Below, one piece after another: positions 1 through 6,457 of a stretch of DNA of 10,203 nucleotides. Position 1 is the first letter of the stretch. Each line of letters opens with the position of its first letter. The position numbers and the translations under genes are program-made. A model generated the notes under the pieces. It worked only from the letters and a program-made list of their open reading frames with translations. It did no database searches and was not told the origin of the DNA. Source of the DNA: an uncultured Lachnospiraceae bacterium (GTDB taxonomy: Bacteria; Bacillota; Clostridia; Lachnospirales; Lachnospiraceae); NCBI GenBank assembly GCA_947177925.1, contig CAMWWJ010000106.1:1-10203 (forward strand), written 5' to 3'.

Positions 1-423
1 GTGATAGAATATAATAAAGTATTTCTGGATACTACACCGATTATATATTTTTTGGATGAAGATATTAATTATGCAGAGAAAGTAAAAAAGATTTTTTCTG
101 ACATTTTGGAAAATGAAAAACAGATGATAACATCAACGATTACTTGTACAGAATATATGATATATCCGTATAGAATGAGAAATGAAGAAAAGATAGGTGC
201 TTTTTTGGAATTTCTTACGGATTGCGATATACCGATGTGTTCGATTGACGTAAAAATAGCGATGAAAGCTGCACAAATTAGAGCAGAGTATAAGGATTTT
301 AAGACAATGGATTCTTTACAGTTGGCAGTTGCCTGTGTAAAGGGATGTGATTTGTTCCTAACGAATGATAAGCAGTTAAAGCAGTTTAAAGAATTAAAAT
401 GTGTTACAATAGATGAATTTTAA
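1..423 (+). CDS. PIN-domain ribonuclease, VapC-type toxin candidate
   Basis: A 140-residue protein with the pattern of a single PIN domain, a metal-dependent RNase fold found in VapC toxins of type II toxin-antitoxin pairs. The expected acidic residues are visible: D10 in the first strand (VFLDTTPIIYFLD), E51 (TCTEYMIYP), D104 (MDSLQLAVA) and D123 (LTNDKQL). Length and order fit a complete VapC-like protein. The GTG at the first base gives the usual short lead-in before the first strand. The window begins exactly there, so the ribosome binding site and the true start cannot be confirmed, and a start a few codons upstream is possible. No antitoxin lies downstream; in most vapBC pairs it is the upstream gene, which would be outside the window. 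The gene converges with the DUF6033-like gene. PIN family membership is well supported. Toxin activity and tRNA or rRNA targeting are inferred from the family only. Confidence 0.8.
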   Translation: MIEYNKVFLDTTPIIYFLDEDINYAEKVKKIFSDILENEKQMITSTITCTEYMIYPYRMRNEEKIGAFLEFLTDCDIPMCSIDVKIAMKAAQIRAEYKDFKTMDSLQLAVACVKGCDLFLTNDKQLKQFKELKCVTIDEF

Positions 424-482
424 TGGAGAAAAAAATATGTGTATTGTATCATTTATTGATAAAAACAACAAGCGAAAATAAA

Positions 483-519
483 TAAGCCTACCTTGTACTT
501 GACGGTCTAGGTAGGCTTA
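483..519 (-). terminator. Factor-independent terminator of the DUF6033-like gene
   Basis: A perfect 11-bp inverted repeat (TAAGCCTACCT at 483-493, AGGTAGGCTTA at 509-519) encloses a 15-nt loop. Read on the minus strand, the stem runs directly into TTTATTTTCG, a U-rich tail. On the + strand the stem is followed by AAAACTTATC, with no T-run, so termination should act mainly on transcripts leaving the minus-strand gene at 589-1401. It lies about 70 nt beyond that gene's stop codon. Confidence 0.75.
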
Positions 520-588
520 AAACTTATCCCGGAGGTCAACCACTTTGTGGGCGATTGTTTCCTCTCTTAACCAATTTCACCAAATGCA
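520..588. other. Short 3' region with a nested small inverted repeat
   Basis: Between the terminator and the stop codon of the minus-strand gene there is a short palindrome (CCAC-TTT-GTGG, 540-550), flanked by GAGG (532-535) and CCTC (561-564), which could pair around it. This may be a folded 3' untranslated region. I do not recognise a known RNA family and see no open reading frame of note. Confidence 0.3.
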
Positions 589-1401
589 CTAAATCGAAAA
601 ATCCAACTGGCTGCCCACAGCCTTTTCTTCCTCCGTCCGAAGGTTGTTGAATCTATCCTGCTGATAATACTGATCGATTTTCCGAAGCAGCTCATCCACA
701 GAGTTAGCAGTAATGGTTACGGTTTCTTTATCTATTTCCTTAGCAGCTTTTCTCTTTTCCTCTAACCGTTCTTCTGCCTTTTTCTTTTCTGCTTTTTTAG
801 CGTCTTTCTTCTTTTCCTGGACTTTTTCCTGAGCCTTCTTTTCAATCCGCTCCTTTTGGGAGGCAAGTGATTTATCAATGACTGCAAAGAAGGAGCCCAT
901 TCCGTTGTCGTTAACGCTCATTCCGTAAGCCTTTACATTGTTAGCCATGCTGCCGAGCTGAGTCTTCATTTGTGAAAGACCGGATGTGGCATTGCTTAAA
1001 ATCGCCTCATATTTTTTCCGATATGATTCATCAGTTGCCATCCGTTCAATCTTGTCTGTATCAATTAAGACGGTAAGGCCGTTGGGGCTTGCAAAGCTTC
1101 CCTTCATCATTTCAGCTTCCTGCTTCTTATCAGAAGCTACCAGAACGAAATTGAGATTTCCATATTTCTTTTTCAGGGAGTTGTAATAATCCAGTGCCGT
1201 CTGGCTCAGCTTTGGATTTCCGTAAGTGCCGGCTCCCTTTACTTCTACCTTGTCTTTCCCATAGGTTTCCTCTGCTTTATTGGCAACAGATGTCTTTTGG
1301 GAAGTCTCATTACTTGTTACGTTTTTCTTTTCTCTGCTTTTTTCATAGCTGTAAGTATTTTCATAAGCTTGTGTATACAGGGAATTATTAATAGTTGCCA
1401 T
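589..1401 (-). CDS. DUF6033-like cytoplasmic protein, probable motility-regulon member
   Basis: A 270-residue hydrophilic protein with no signal peptide or membrane segment. The N-terminal 60 residues are low complexity (Ser/Thr/Asn/Lys/Glu). A compact middle region (about 65-175) contains ALDYYNSLKKKYGNLNFVLVAS, then GLTVLIDTDKIERMATDESYRKKYE, then SVNDNGMGSFFAVIDKS. Next comes a long Lys/Glu-rich helix, probably coiled coil (about 180-224), and a short C-terminal segment. From memory the middle region matches DUF6033, a family of unknown function seen in Lachnospiraceae; I could not check this by search. The start is well fixed: AAGGAGG at 1411-1417 lies 9 nt before the ATG. A canonical sigma-28 promoter lies about 60 nt upstream of the start, and a terminator follows the gene, so it is a single-gene unit. 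The promoter suggests co-expression with flagellar and chemotaxis genes. Biochemical role is unknown. Confidence 0.8.
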   Translation of the reverse strand: MATINNSLYTQAYENTYSYEKSREKKNVTSNETSQKTSVANKAEETYGKDKVEVKGAGTYGNPKLSQTALDYYNSLKKKYGNLNFVLVASDKKQEAEMMKGSFASPNGLTVLIDTDKIERMATDESYRKKYEAILSNATSGLSQMKTQLGSMANNVKAYGMSVNDNGMGSFFAVIDKSLASQKERIEKKAQEKVQEKKKDAKKAEKKKAEERLEEKRKAAKEIDKETVTITANSVDELLRKIDQYYQQDRFNNLRTEEEKAVGSQLDFSI

Positions 1402-1410
1402 ATTCGATTT

Positions 1411-1417
1411 CCTCCTT
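1411..1417 (-). promoter_or_regulatory. Ribosome binding site of the DUF6033-like gene
   Basis: AAGGAGG on the minus strand, 9 nt before the ATG at 1399-1401. It is a near-perfect Shine-Dalgarno sequence and fixes this start codon. It contains a GGA core that could also be a second CsrA contact (see the leader hairpin). Confidence 0.85.
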
Positions 1418-1429
1418 AAAATCTTTTTT

Positions 1430-1447
1430 CTGCAAGTCCTTTTGCAG
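1430..1447 (-). promoter_or_regulatory. Leader hairpin with GGA in the loop, possible CsrA site
   Basis: On the minus strand CTGCAA and TTGCAG form a 6-bp stem around the loop AAGGAC. The hairpin lies between the sigma-28 promoter and the ribosome binding site, so it would be in the 5' untranslated RNA. CsrA binds GGA presented in hairpin loops, with a second GGA at or near the Shine-Dalgarno sequence, and that arrangement is visible here. The structure is seen in the sequence; binding by CsrA is inference, and no csrA gene is in the window. Confidence 0.45.
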
Positions 1448-1462
1448 TTTCTGTTATATTGT

Positions 1463-1489
1463 TTATCGGCTTATTTGCCATATTCTTTA
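1463..1489 (-). promoter_or_regulatory. Sigma-28 (SigD/FliA) promoter
   Basis: On the minus strand TAAA (1486-1489) is followed by exactly 15 nt and GCCGATAA (1463-1470). This fits the flagellar sigma consensus TAAA-N15-GCCGATAT at all but the last position. It is oriented toward the DUF6033-like gene, with a predicted transcript start near 1456 and a leader of about 55 nt. No better housekeeping promoter was seen for this gene. Confidence 0.85.
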
Positions 1490-1744
1490 TGAAAAACAGA
1501 CAGGATTGGAAACTTATTTCCATTATTTTTTTCAACTTAAACTTTATTTTCTTATAAACTCGTATAGAAGCAGTCTAATTTTGCATAAAGAATTTATAAG
1601 TAGATGACTATTAGAATATACAGCAATAAAAGAACTTAATGAAAGCAACTTGCAAAAATTATTTATATTACAGCTTGTGTAAAAAGGTCATATAAGGTAG
1701 AATAAATTGGTAAAATATGACAAAAATGGCCAAAAAAATTTGTT
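1490..1744. other. AT-rich intergenic stretch without a gene
   Basis: This is the centre of a gene-free region of about 370 bases between the divergent DUF6033-like and malE-like genes. I see no credible coding sequence. The only structure noted is an imperfectly placed 7-bp inverted repeat, GTCATAT (1687-1693) and ATATGAC (1715-1721), with 21 nt between the arms, 24 bases upstream of the candidate -10 box of the sugar operon. It could be a regulator site; no known operator was recognised. Confidence 0.4.
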
Positions 1745-1750
1745 TATAAT
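1745..1750 (+). promoter_or_regulatory. Candidate -10 box of the sugar transport operon
   Basis: TATAAT, a perfect consensus -10, lies just upstream of the malE-like gene. No good -35 is found at 16-18 nt; ATGACA at 1717-1722 is 22 nt away. If this box is used, transcription would start around 1757, inside or beside the ribosome binding site, giving an almost leaderless message. The box is therefore only a candidate; a weak -35 would fit a promoter that depends on an activator. Confidence 0.35.
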
Positions 1751-1754
1751 TTAT

Positions 1755-1764
1755 AAAGGAGGAG
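1755..1764 (+). promoter_or_regulatory. Ribosome binding site deciding the GTG start of the malE-like gene
   Basis: AAAGGAGGAG ends 7 nt before the GTG at 1772. It supports GTG as the real start, and the resulting N-terminus is a proper lipoprotein signal peptide (MKKKHIYVL...). Confidence 0.85.
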
Positions 1765-1771
1765 AAAACCA

Positions 1772-2974
1772 GTGAAAAAGAAACACATATATGTACTTAC
1801 TTTTCTTGCAGCAGCCATGTGTTTTACCGGATGTGGCAGCCAGAACAAAGAATCTGAAAAAGAACAAGTTACTATAAAAGTCTGGGAATCCCTTGAGGTA
1901 AAGGATTACATTGAGGCAGTCGGCGAGGCTTATCATGAATTGCATCCGGAGGTAAATGTTGTATTTGAAAATGTAGAATCACAAAATAGTGCCGCTCAGA
2001 TTATTCTGGATGGTCCGGCAGGAGCGGGAGCTGATTTATTTGCGGCTCCGTGTGATAAATTAGGAGAGTTGGTAGAAGGAGGCCATGTTCTGCCGGCAGG
2101 GGATTCGGATTTTATCAGCGCCAGAGTCCTTCCATCCTGTTTAAAAGCGGCCACCTATGAAGAGCGGTTGTATGGTTATCCGGTTTCGGATGAAACGTAT
2201 GCTCTTTATTATAATAAGGCTTTCATTTCAGAAAAAGAAGTACCAAAAACCTGGGAAGATATGATTGCTTACACAAGGGAGCATACAAAGGACGGCAGTT
2301 ACGGGTTTGTCATGGACGCAACCAATGGATATTATACAATTATTTTTGCAACAGCAAAAGGAAACCGGTTGTTTGGTCCGGATGGTACGGACACTTCCTC
2401 TACTTATTTAAACCATGAAGATGCAATAAGGGGTTTTACGGTTATGAGTGACCTTGCAAAAGCGGTAGGCATTTCCTCTAGTGATTTGAATACGGAAATA
2501 GCAGACAATCTGTTTGCCACAGGGAAAGCGGCTATGGAGATTTCAGGACCTTGGAATACGGCCGTCTTTGAAGAAGCGGGAATTGACTATGGCGTTACTA
2601 CCCTTCCAAGCCTTCCAGGTGAGGAAACTCCTGCGGTTTCTTTTTCGGGAGCAAGACTGATGTTAGTCTCCGCTTACTCCAAATATCCGGAAGAGGCAGA
2701 GGACTTTGCTAAATTTTTATTATCGGAAGAAATGCAAAAACTTCGTTATGAATATTTAAAATGTATTCCGTCTGTGGAAGTAGAAATAAAAAATGAAGCA
2801 ATTGAAGGGTTCATGGAACAGTTAGAGTATGCTTCCCCAATGCCAAGTACTCCGAAAATGACATTTTTCTGGGATTCCATGAGTTCTGCCAGCAAAAATA
2901 TCTGGGACGGCGCAGATGTAAAAGATACTATGGATAGCTGTGACCGCGCTATTATAAATAGTACGTTAGAATAG
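1772..2974 (+). CDS. malE: MalE-like sugar-binding lipoprotein of an ABC importer
   Basis: A 400-residue extracellular solute-binding protein (family 1). It captures an oligosaccharide outside the membrane and delivers it to the permease pair encoded next. The N-terminus is a lipoprotein signal: basic MKKK, a hydrophobic stretch, then FTG-C with the lipidated cysteine at position 21. Family hallmarks follow: an N-terminal strand ITIKVWES-like segment (33-40), YPVSDETYALYYNKAF near the hinge, KAAMEISGPWN in the middle, and the C-terminal ASPMPSTPKMTFFWDSMSSA stretch, which parallels the EIMPNIPQMSAFW region of maltose-binding protein. The start is GTG behind a strong ribosome binding site. The gap to the permease gene is 18 nt, so the three genes form an operon. 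Maltose or maltodextrin is the likeliest ligand by similarity, but galacto-oligosaccharide binders (GanS type) are related, so specificity is uncertain. Confidence 0.88.
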   Translation: MKKKHIYVLTFLAAAMCFTGCGSQNKESEKEQVTIKVWESLEVKDYIEAVGEAYHELHPEVNVVFENVESQNSAAQIILDGPAGAGADLFAAPCDKLGELVEGGHVLPAGDSDFISARVLPSCLKAATYEERLYGYPVSDETYALYYNKAFISEKEVPKTWEDMIAYTREHTKDGSYGFVMDATNGYYTIIFATAKGNRLFGPDGTDTSSTYLNHEDAIRGFTVMSDLAKAVGISSSDLNTEIADNLFATGKAAMEISGPWNTAVFEEAGIDYGVTTLPSLPGEETPAVSFSGARLMLVSAYSKYPEEAEDFAKFLLSEEMQKLRYEYLKCIPSVEVEIKNEAIEGFMEQLEYASPMPSTPKMTFFWDSMSSASKNIWDGADVKDTMDSCDRAIINSTLE

Positions 2975-2992
2975 ATAACAGGAGGAATCAAT

Positions 2993-4285
2993 ATGATACA
3001 GTTGAAAAGAGATGAAAGTGCAAGTCTTCTTGTCCTGCTTTCTTCCGCTTTGTTTAACGGGTTAAGCCATATTTTATATTTAAAGCAGTATTTTAAAGGA
3101 ATCATCTTAATGCTTTTAGAAATCATTATGATTCGTTTTATTCCTTTTTTCTTTCAGTCAATCATTGCCTTTTTTACTTTAGGAAACAATAGTGGCAATT
3201 CAGCCTCCATAATGATCAATGGAATTGTTTCTATTTTGATAGTAGCCCTATATGTTACTATTTATATTCACTACATAAAGGAAGCGGAAAGAGATTACAG
3301 GTTCTATTGTAAAACGGGTGTTTTCAGAAATTCCAATAAGACCTTATCCGAGTGTATACAGGGCTCTTTTGTGGTATGGGGAATTTTGCCAAGTGTAGTG
3401 TTAGTAGGGATTTTAGTAATCGTGCCGCTTCTTTTTGCCATATTGGCTGCTTTCACCAATCTGTCGGCACCGGCAAATATTGCGCCCGGCAGACCTTTTT
3501 CCTGGGTAGGACTGGATAACTTCATTGCCATGTTCGGAGGCCAGCTTTCCTGGAGCAGCGCTTTTGTGCGTGTATTTTTATGGACAATTCTATTTGCGGT
3601 GTTTTCAACTGTATTTTGTTATATAGGCGGATTGGTACTGGCATATATTTTACATCATAATAATTTTAAATTTCGGCCGGTCATGCAGACTGTTCTCATG
3701 CTTCCGTATGCGGTTCCGGCAGTCATCAGCATGCTTGTATGGAAAACCTTGTTAAACGGCTCTTTTGGTGTAGTGAACAGGACTCTTATAAGCTGGGGAT
3801 GGATTAATGAGCCGCTCAACTGGCTGTCCGACCCTTTTATGGCGAAATTTACTTGTATCTTAATCAGCCTGTGGGCAGGGTACTCTTACTTCATGCTTCT
3901 TTTACTGACAAGTTTAAATACCATATCTCCTGCAATTTATGATGCGGCAGCAGTGGATGGGGCAACAAGGGGACAGACGATTCGTAAGGTAATCATTCCT
4001 CTATTGCTGAAAAGAACTACGCCTTTTATCGTGCTGGGATTTACCCAGAACTTAAATAATTTTACCTCCGTTTTCTTCTTGACAGAAGGAAATCCGGCTC
4101 TTAAAAATACAACCATTACAAGCGCCGGCGGTACGGATATTCTGGTTACATGGCTTTATAACCTTACCTTTCATATAATGAAATTCAACTATGCTTCTGT
4201 CATTATTGTAGTCCTATGCATCATATTGATTCCAATTTCCATATGGCAGTTTACAAAAACAGATATGTATCGGGAGGGTAGATAA
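2993..4285 (+). CDS. malF: MalF-like sugar ABC transporter permease
   Basis: A 430-residue integral membrane protein, one half of the import channel. Two hydrophobic segments precede the core (about 34-63 and 72-94), then a cytoplasmic-looking stretch, then the binding-protein-dependent permease domain (about 130-420) with six membrane helices. The EAA loop that contacts the ATPase is visible at 317-336 (DAAAVDGATRG then IRKVIIP), with aspartate instead of glutamate as its first residue. The longer N-terminus and total length fit MalF/MdxF types (about 435 residues in Bacillus MdxF). The start has GGAGGA at 2981-2986 about 6 nt upstream. The stop codon TAA directly abuts the ATG of the next gene, implying translational coupling. 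Partners are the MalE-like and MalG-like products; the ATPase is not encoded nearby. Confidence 0.9.
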   Translation: MIQLKRDESASLLVLLSSALFNGLSHILYLKQYFKGIILMLLEIIMIRFIPFFFQSIIAFFTLGNNSGNSASIMINGIVSILIVALYVTIYIHYIKEAERDYRFYCKTGVFRNSNKTLSECIQGSFVVWGILPSVVLVGILVIVPLLFAILAAFTNLSAPANIAPGRPFSWVGLDNFIAMFGGQLSWSSAFVRVFLWTILFAVFSTVFCYIGGLVLAYILHHNNFKFRPVMQTVLMLPYAVPAVISMLVWKTLLNGSFGVVNRTLISWGWINEPLNWLSDPFMAKFTCILISLWAGYSYFMLLLLTSLNTISPAIYDAAAVDGATRGQTIRKVIIPLLLKRTTPFIVLGFTQNLNNFTSVFFLTEGNPALKNTTITSAGGTDILVTWLYNLTFHIMKFNYASVIIVVLCIILIPISIWQFTKTDMYREGR

Positions 4286-5125
4286 ATGAGCATAAAAACA
4301 GCATATAAAATCCGTTTTGTATTTACTATGATTTTTTTAGCAGTTGTGACGATACTTGTATTTTATCCGTTCCTGTATATTTTAAGCGCAGCAGTAGCAA
4401 AGGGTAATACTATGACTGGTTTAAGCTGCATACCTTTTGGAAACGGATTTGGGTTTACGAATTTTCAGGCTTTATTTACAAAAACAAATTTTCCTGTCTG
4501 GTTCGGAAATACTTTTATTATTTCCATAGTTACCATGCTTGGTACTCTGGTTATTTGTACAGTAAGCGCTTATATTTTTTCAAGATTTCAATTCTGGGGT
4601 AAAAGAAGCATGTTGACTGCCATGTTCGTTTTACAGATCATACCATCTTTTCTTGCAATGATTGCCATGTATTATGTGTTATACTGGATGGGTGGATTAA
4701 ATAAAATATGGGGATTGATTCTCGTTTATATTGCGGGAAATATTCCTTATAATGTATGGCTCGTTAAAACATATCTGGATGCCATACCTAAAAACATGGA
4801 TGAGGCAGCCATTATGGATGGGGCTTCCAGATTCTGTATTTTTACAAATATCATTTTACCGGCAATCAGACCCATTGTAATATTTCTGGCTATAACAAGC
4901 TTTACGGCACCTTGGTTGGATTTTATTTTTCCAAAGCTGATTCTCCGTTCTCAAAGTAAATATACGGTAGCACTGGGACTTTACAATCTTTATAACGAAC
5001 AAGGTGATTTCGGAACCTTTTGTGCCGGAGCGGTGTTGATCGTCATTCCGTTTGTGCTATTTTTTCTGGCGACCCAGAATATGCTGGTTGAATCTATGAG
5101 TACTACTTTGGATGAGGATCTATAG
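4286..5125 (+). CDS. malG: MalG-like sugar ABC transporter permease
   Basis: A 279-residue membrane protein, the second permease subunit. Six hydrophobic helices are apparent, beginning with about 10-34, and the permease domain carries the EAA loop at 172-192 (MDEAAIMDGASRF then IILP), which docks the ATPase. It ends in LVESMSTTLDEDL. Its length matches MalG/MdxG (about 280 residues). The ATG follows the malF-like stop codon with no gap, and GGGAGG at 4272-4277 inside the preceding gene serves as ribosome binding site. It is the last gene of the unit: a long inverted repeat follows and the next gene is convergent. Family assignment is firm; the transported sugar is inferred only from MalE resemblance. 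Confidence 0.9.
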   Translation: MSIKTAYKIRFVFTMIFLAVVTILVFYPFLYILSAAVAKGNTMTGLSCIPFGNGFGFTNFQALFTKTNFPVWFGNTFIISIVTMLGTLVICTVSAYIFSRFQFWGKRSMLTAMFVLQIIPSFLAMIAMYYVLYWMGGLNKIWGLILVYIAGNIPYNVWLVKTYLDAIPKNMDEAAIMDGASRFCIFTNIILPAIRPIVIFLAITSFTAPWLDFIFPKLILRSQSKYTVALGLYNLYNEQGDFGTFCAGAVLIVIPFVLFFLATQNMLVESMSTTLDEDL

Positions 5126-5147
5126 CAGGATAGCTTTTCGATACTTA

Positions 5148-5185
5148 GTGTGAGCTGGTATAGCATATGCTATGCCAGCTCACAC
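5148..5185. terminator. Long inverted repeat between convergent operons, probable terminator
   Basis: A 19-bp inverted repeat with no unpaired centre (GTGTGAGCTGG at 5148-5158, CCAGCTCACAC at 5175-5185, joined by a TATAGCATATGCTATG-type core). All positions pair except one G-T. It begins 22 nt after the malG-like stop codon. Outer GGATAG (5128-5133) and CTATCC (5192-5197) could extend the structure. There is no T-run directly after the stem on either strand; on the + strand TTTTTT appears only near 5221. Its position suggests a terminator or 3'-end protecting hairpin for one or both operons. Confidence 0.6.
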
Positions 5186-5234
5186 GTCCGTCTATCCATG
5201 CAGAAAAGAAACGGTTACAGTTTTTTCAATTCTA

Positions 5235-6452
5235 TTATTCTTCCATAGGTATAACCAGATAATCACCCTGAGAGGAATGCAAATAGGAATCGTACTCACT
5301 CTGGAATACCATCAGGTAATCGTAAACACCTTCCTCAAGGATATATTGGAAGTAGAAGCAATAACCGTCCTTCGTGAAAAATTTAATGTCCAATAGGCCA
5401 TAGTCTGCTTTATTGTCTTCTGTCTTACTATATGCTATCAGGCCTTTTGTAATTTCTAAAGAAGGGCACATGCTTTCAAAAATGTCCTTCGTCTGTTCAT
5501 ATACAGAGGTGTAAAGCGTTTCATTTATTTCGGCAGGCTGTCCGGGATAGCCACAAAAGGTTTCTCCTTTAAATACGTTTATTGATGAAATCATACCGGT
5601 ATTTTGTGACACTTTTACAATATAATTATAATCATCGGTTCCCTTAAATGTCACTTCCCAGTCGGCATAATTGTCACTGGTAGGATTATCACTTGCTACA
5701 AATTCGGCGGTTTTATCCATTGTGGCAGAATCTATGCCATATACGGATTCTAAATAGAAAGCGGCCTTTGCAGCTGCTTCTTCCTCAGATAGATCCGTTG
5801 CATTTGGATAAGGGTCTGACTGGTATTTCTGCAGGGCTTCTTTAAGCACTTTTGCTTCACTGGAATTTTGTAGCACATAGTCAGATTTCTTAGAATAATC
5901 AATGATTTCCAATAACTCTTCGTCTGACAGTTCTTTTTCCGGTAAAAAGAGTTTTCGGTTGTAGGTTTCATAGACAGGGGAATCGATAGTTTCTGTATTC
6001 TCCAGTTTATCCACTATCTGTAATTTTCCTTCCGGGAATAAACCTTCGTTTTCGTATTTATCCCGTAGTTCAGAATAACGTTTCTCTTCTTGTTCGGACA
6101 TTTCTCTGGAGTAGGTTATTGCTTCCGTATCATGTTCTCTTGTTATATTATGTTCATCATTGGAGGCTGCGATTTCCTCAAATTCCTTATCACTCATGGA
6201 AAGCATTCTTTGTTTTACATAGTCCATAATCTGTGCTGCCACCGGAACGGAGACAAGGCATATCAGGGTCAATGCGCAGGCAGCAATGCCAACTTTAAAA
6301 AATGGCAGGCCGACAGCTTTTTTTGCCGGCTGTCTGGAAGCTTCATTTCCACGGTCTTCTAACATATTGTTAATTTTTATTTCGTAGTTTTTACTTGTAG
6401 GGCAGTTGCTTTGTTTTGCAAGCTTTCGTATTTCTTTGTCAAATTTATTCAT
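5235..6452 (-). CDS. Probable anti-sigma factor, single-pass membrane protein with large outer domain
   Basis: A protein of 405 residues from the chosen start (MNKFDKEIRKLAKQ). There are about 50 cytoplasmic residues, one membrane helix (about 51-73, FFKVGIAACALTLICLVSVPVAA), then about 330 residues outside. The outer part has an acidic segment rich in Glu/Lys (about 80-125), a helical LPEKELSDEELLEIIDY segment, and a region (AAFYLESVYGI... WEVTFKG...YNYIVKVSQNTGMISSI) that resembles PepSY-type folds. The ATG at 6450-6452 was chosen because GGAAAGG (6462-6468) lies 9 nt upstream; TTG at 6470 and ATG at 6461 precede or abut that site. It sits 5 nt after the ECF sigma stop codon, which is the main reason for the anti-sigma call. 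No zinc anti-sigma HxxxCxxC motif is present, so how it would hold the sigma factor is unclear. Confidence 0.7.
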   Translation of the reverse strand: MNKFDKEIRKLAKQSNCPTSKNYEIKINNMLEDRGNEASRQPAKKAVGLPFFKVGIAACALTLICLVSVPVAAQIMDYVKQRMLSMSDKEFEEIAASNDEHNITREHDTEAITYSREMSEQEEKRYSELRDKYENEGLFPEGKLQIVDKLENTETIDSPVYETYNRKLFLPEKELSDEELLEIIDYSKKSDYVLQNSSEAKVLKEALQKYQSDPYPNATDLSEEEAAAKAAFYLESVYGIDSATMDKTAEFVASDNPTSDNYADWEVTFKGTDDYNYIVKVSQNTGMISSINVFKGETFCGYPGQPAEINETLYTSVYEQTKDIFESMCPSLEITKGLIAYSKTEDNKADYGLLDIKFFTKDGYCFYFQYILEEGVYDYLMVFQSEYDSYLHSSQGDYLVIPMEE

Positions 6453-6457
6453 AATCT

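Noticed and set aside
423..485. A 20-codon open frame whose ATG overlaps the stop codon of the PIN gene (TAATG), as in translational coupling.
   Set aside because: It is very short, has no recognisable product, lacks its own well-placed ribosome binding site, and runs into the terminator stem of the opposite gene. Chance in AT-rich DNA is the simplest explanation.
520..588. The folded 3' region considered as a riboswitch or other structured RNA.
   Set aside because: It is downstream of the gene and before its terminator, and it matches no riboswitch core that I know; only small stems are visible.
1395..1607. A 70-codon + strand frame in the intergenic region.
   Set aside because: It overlaps the sigma-28 promoter, leader and start of the minus-strand gene, has no ribosome binding site, and has a composition typical of translated non-coding AT-rich DNA.
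1640..1656. TGAAAGCAACTTGCAA, considered as a CcpA (cre) site or LacI-family operator upstream of the sugar operon.
   Set aside because: Only the left half resembles cre, and the symmetrical core GCAA-C-TTGC is too short. It also lies about 100 bases from the -10 candidate.
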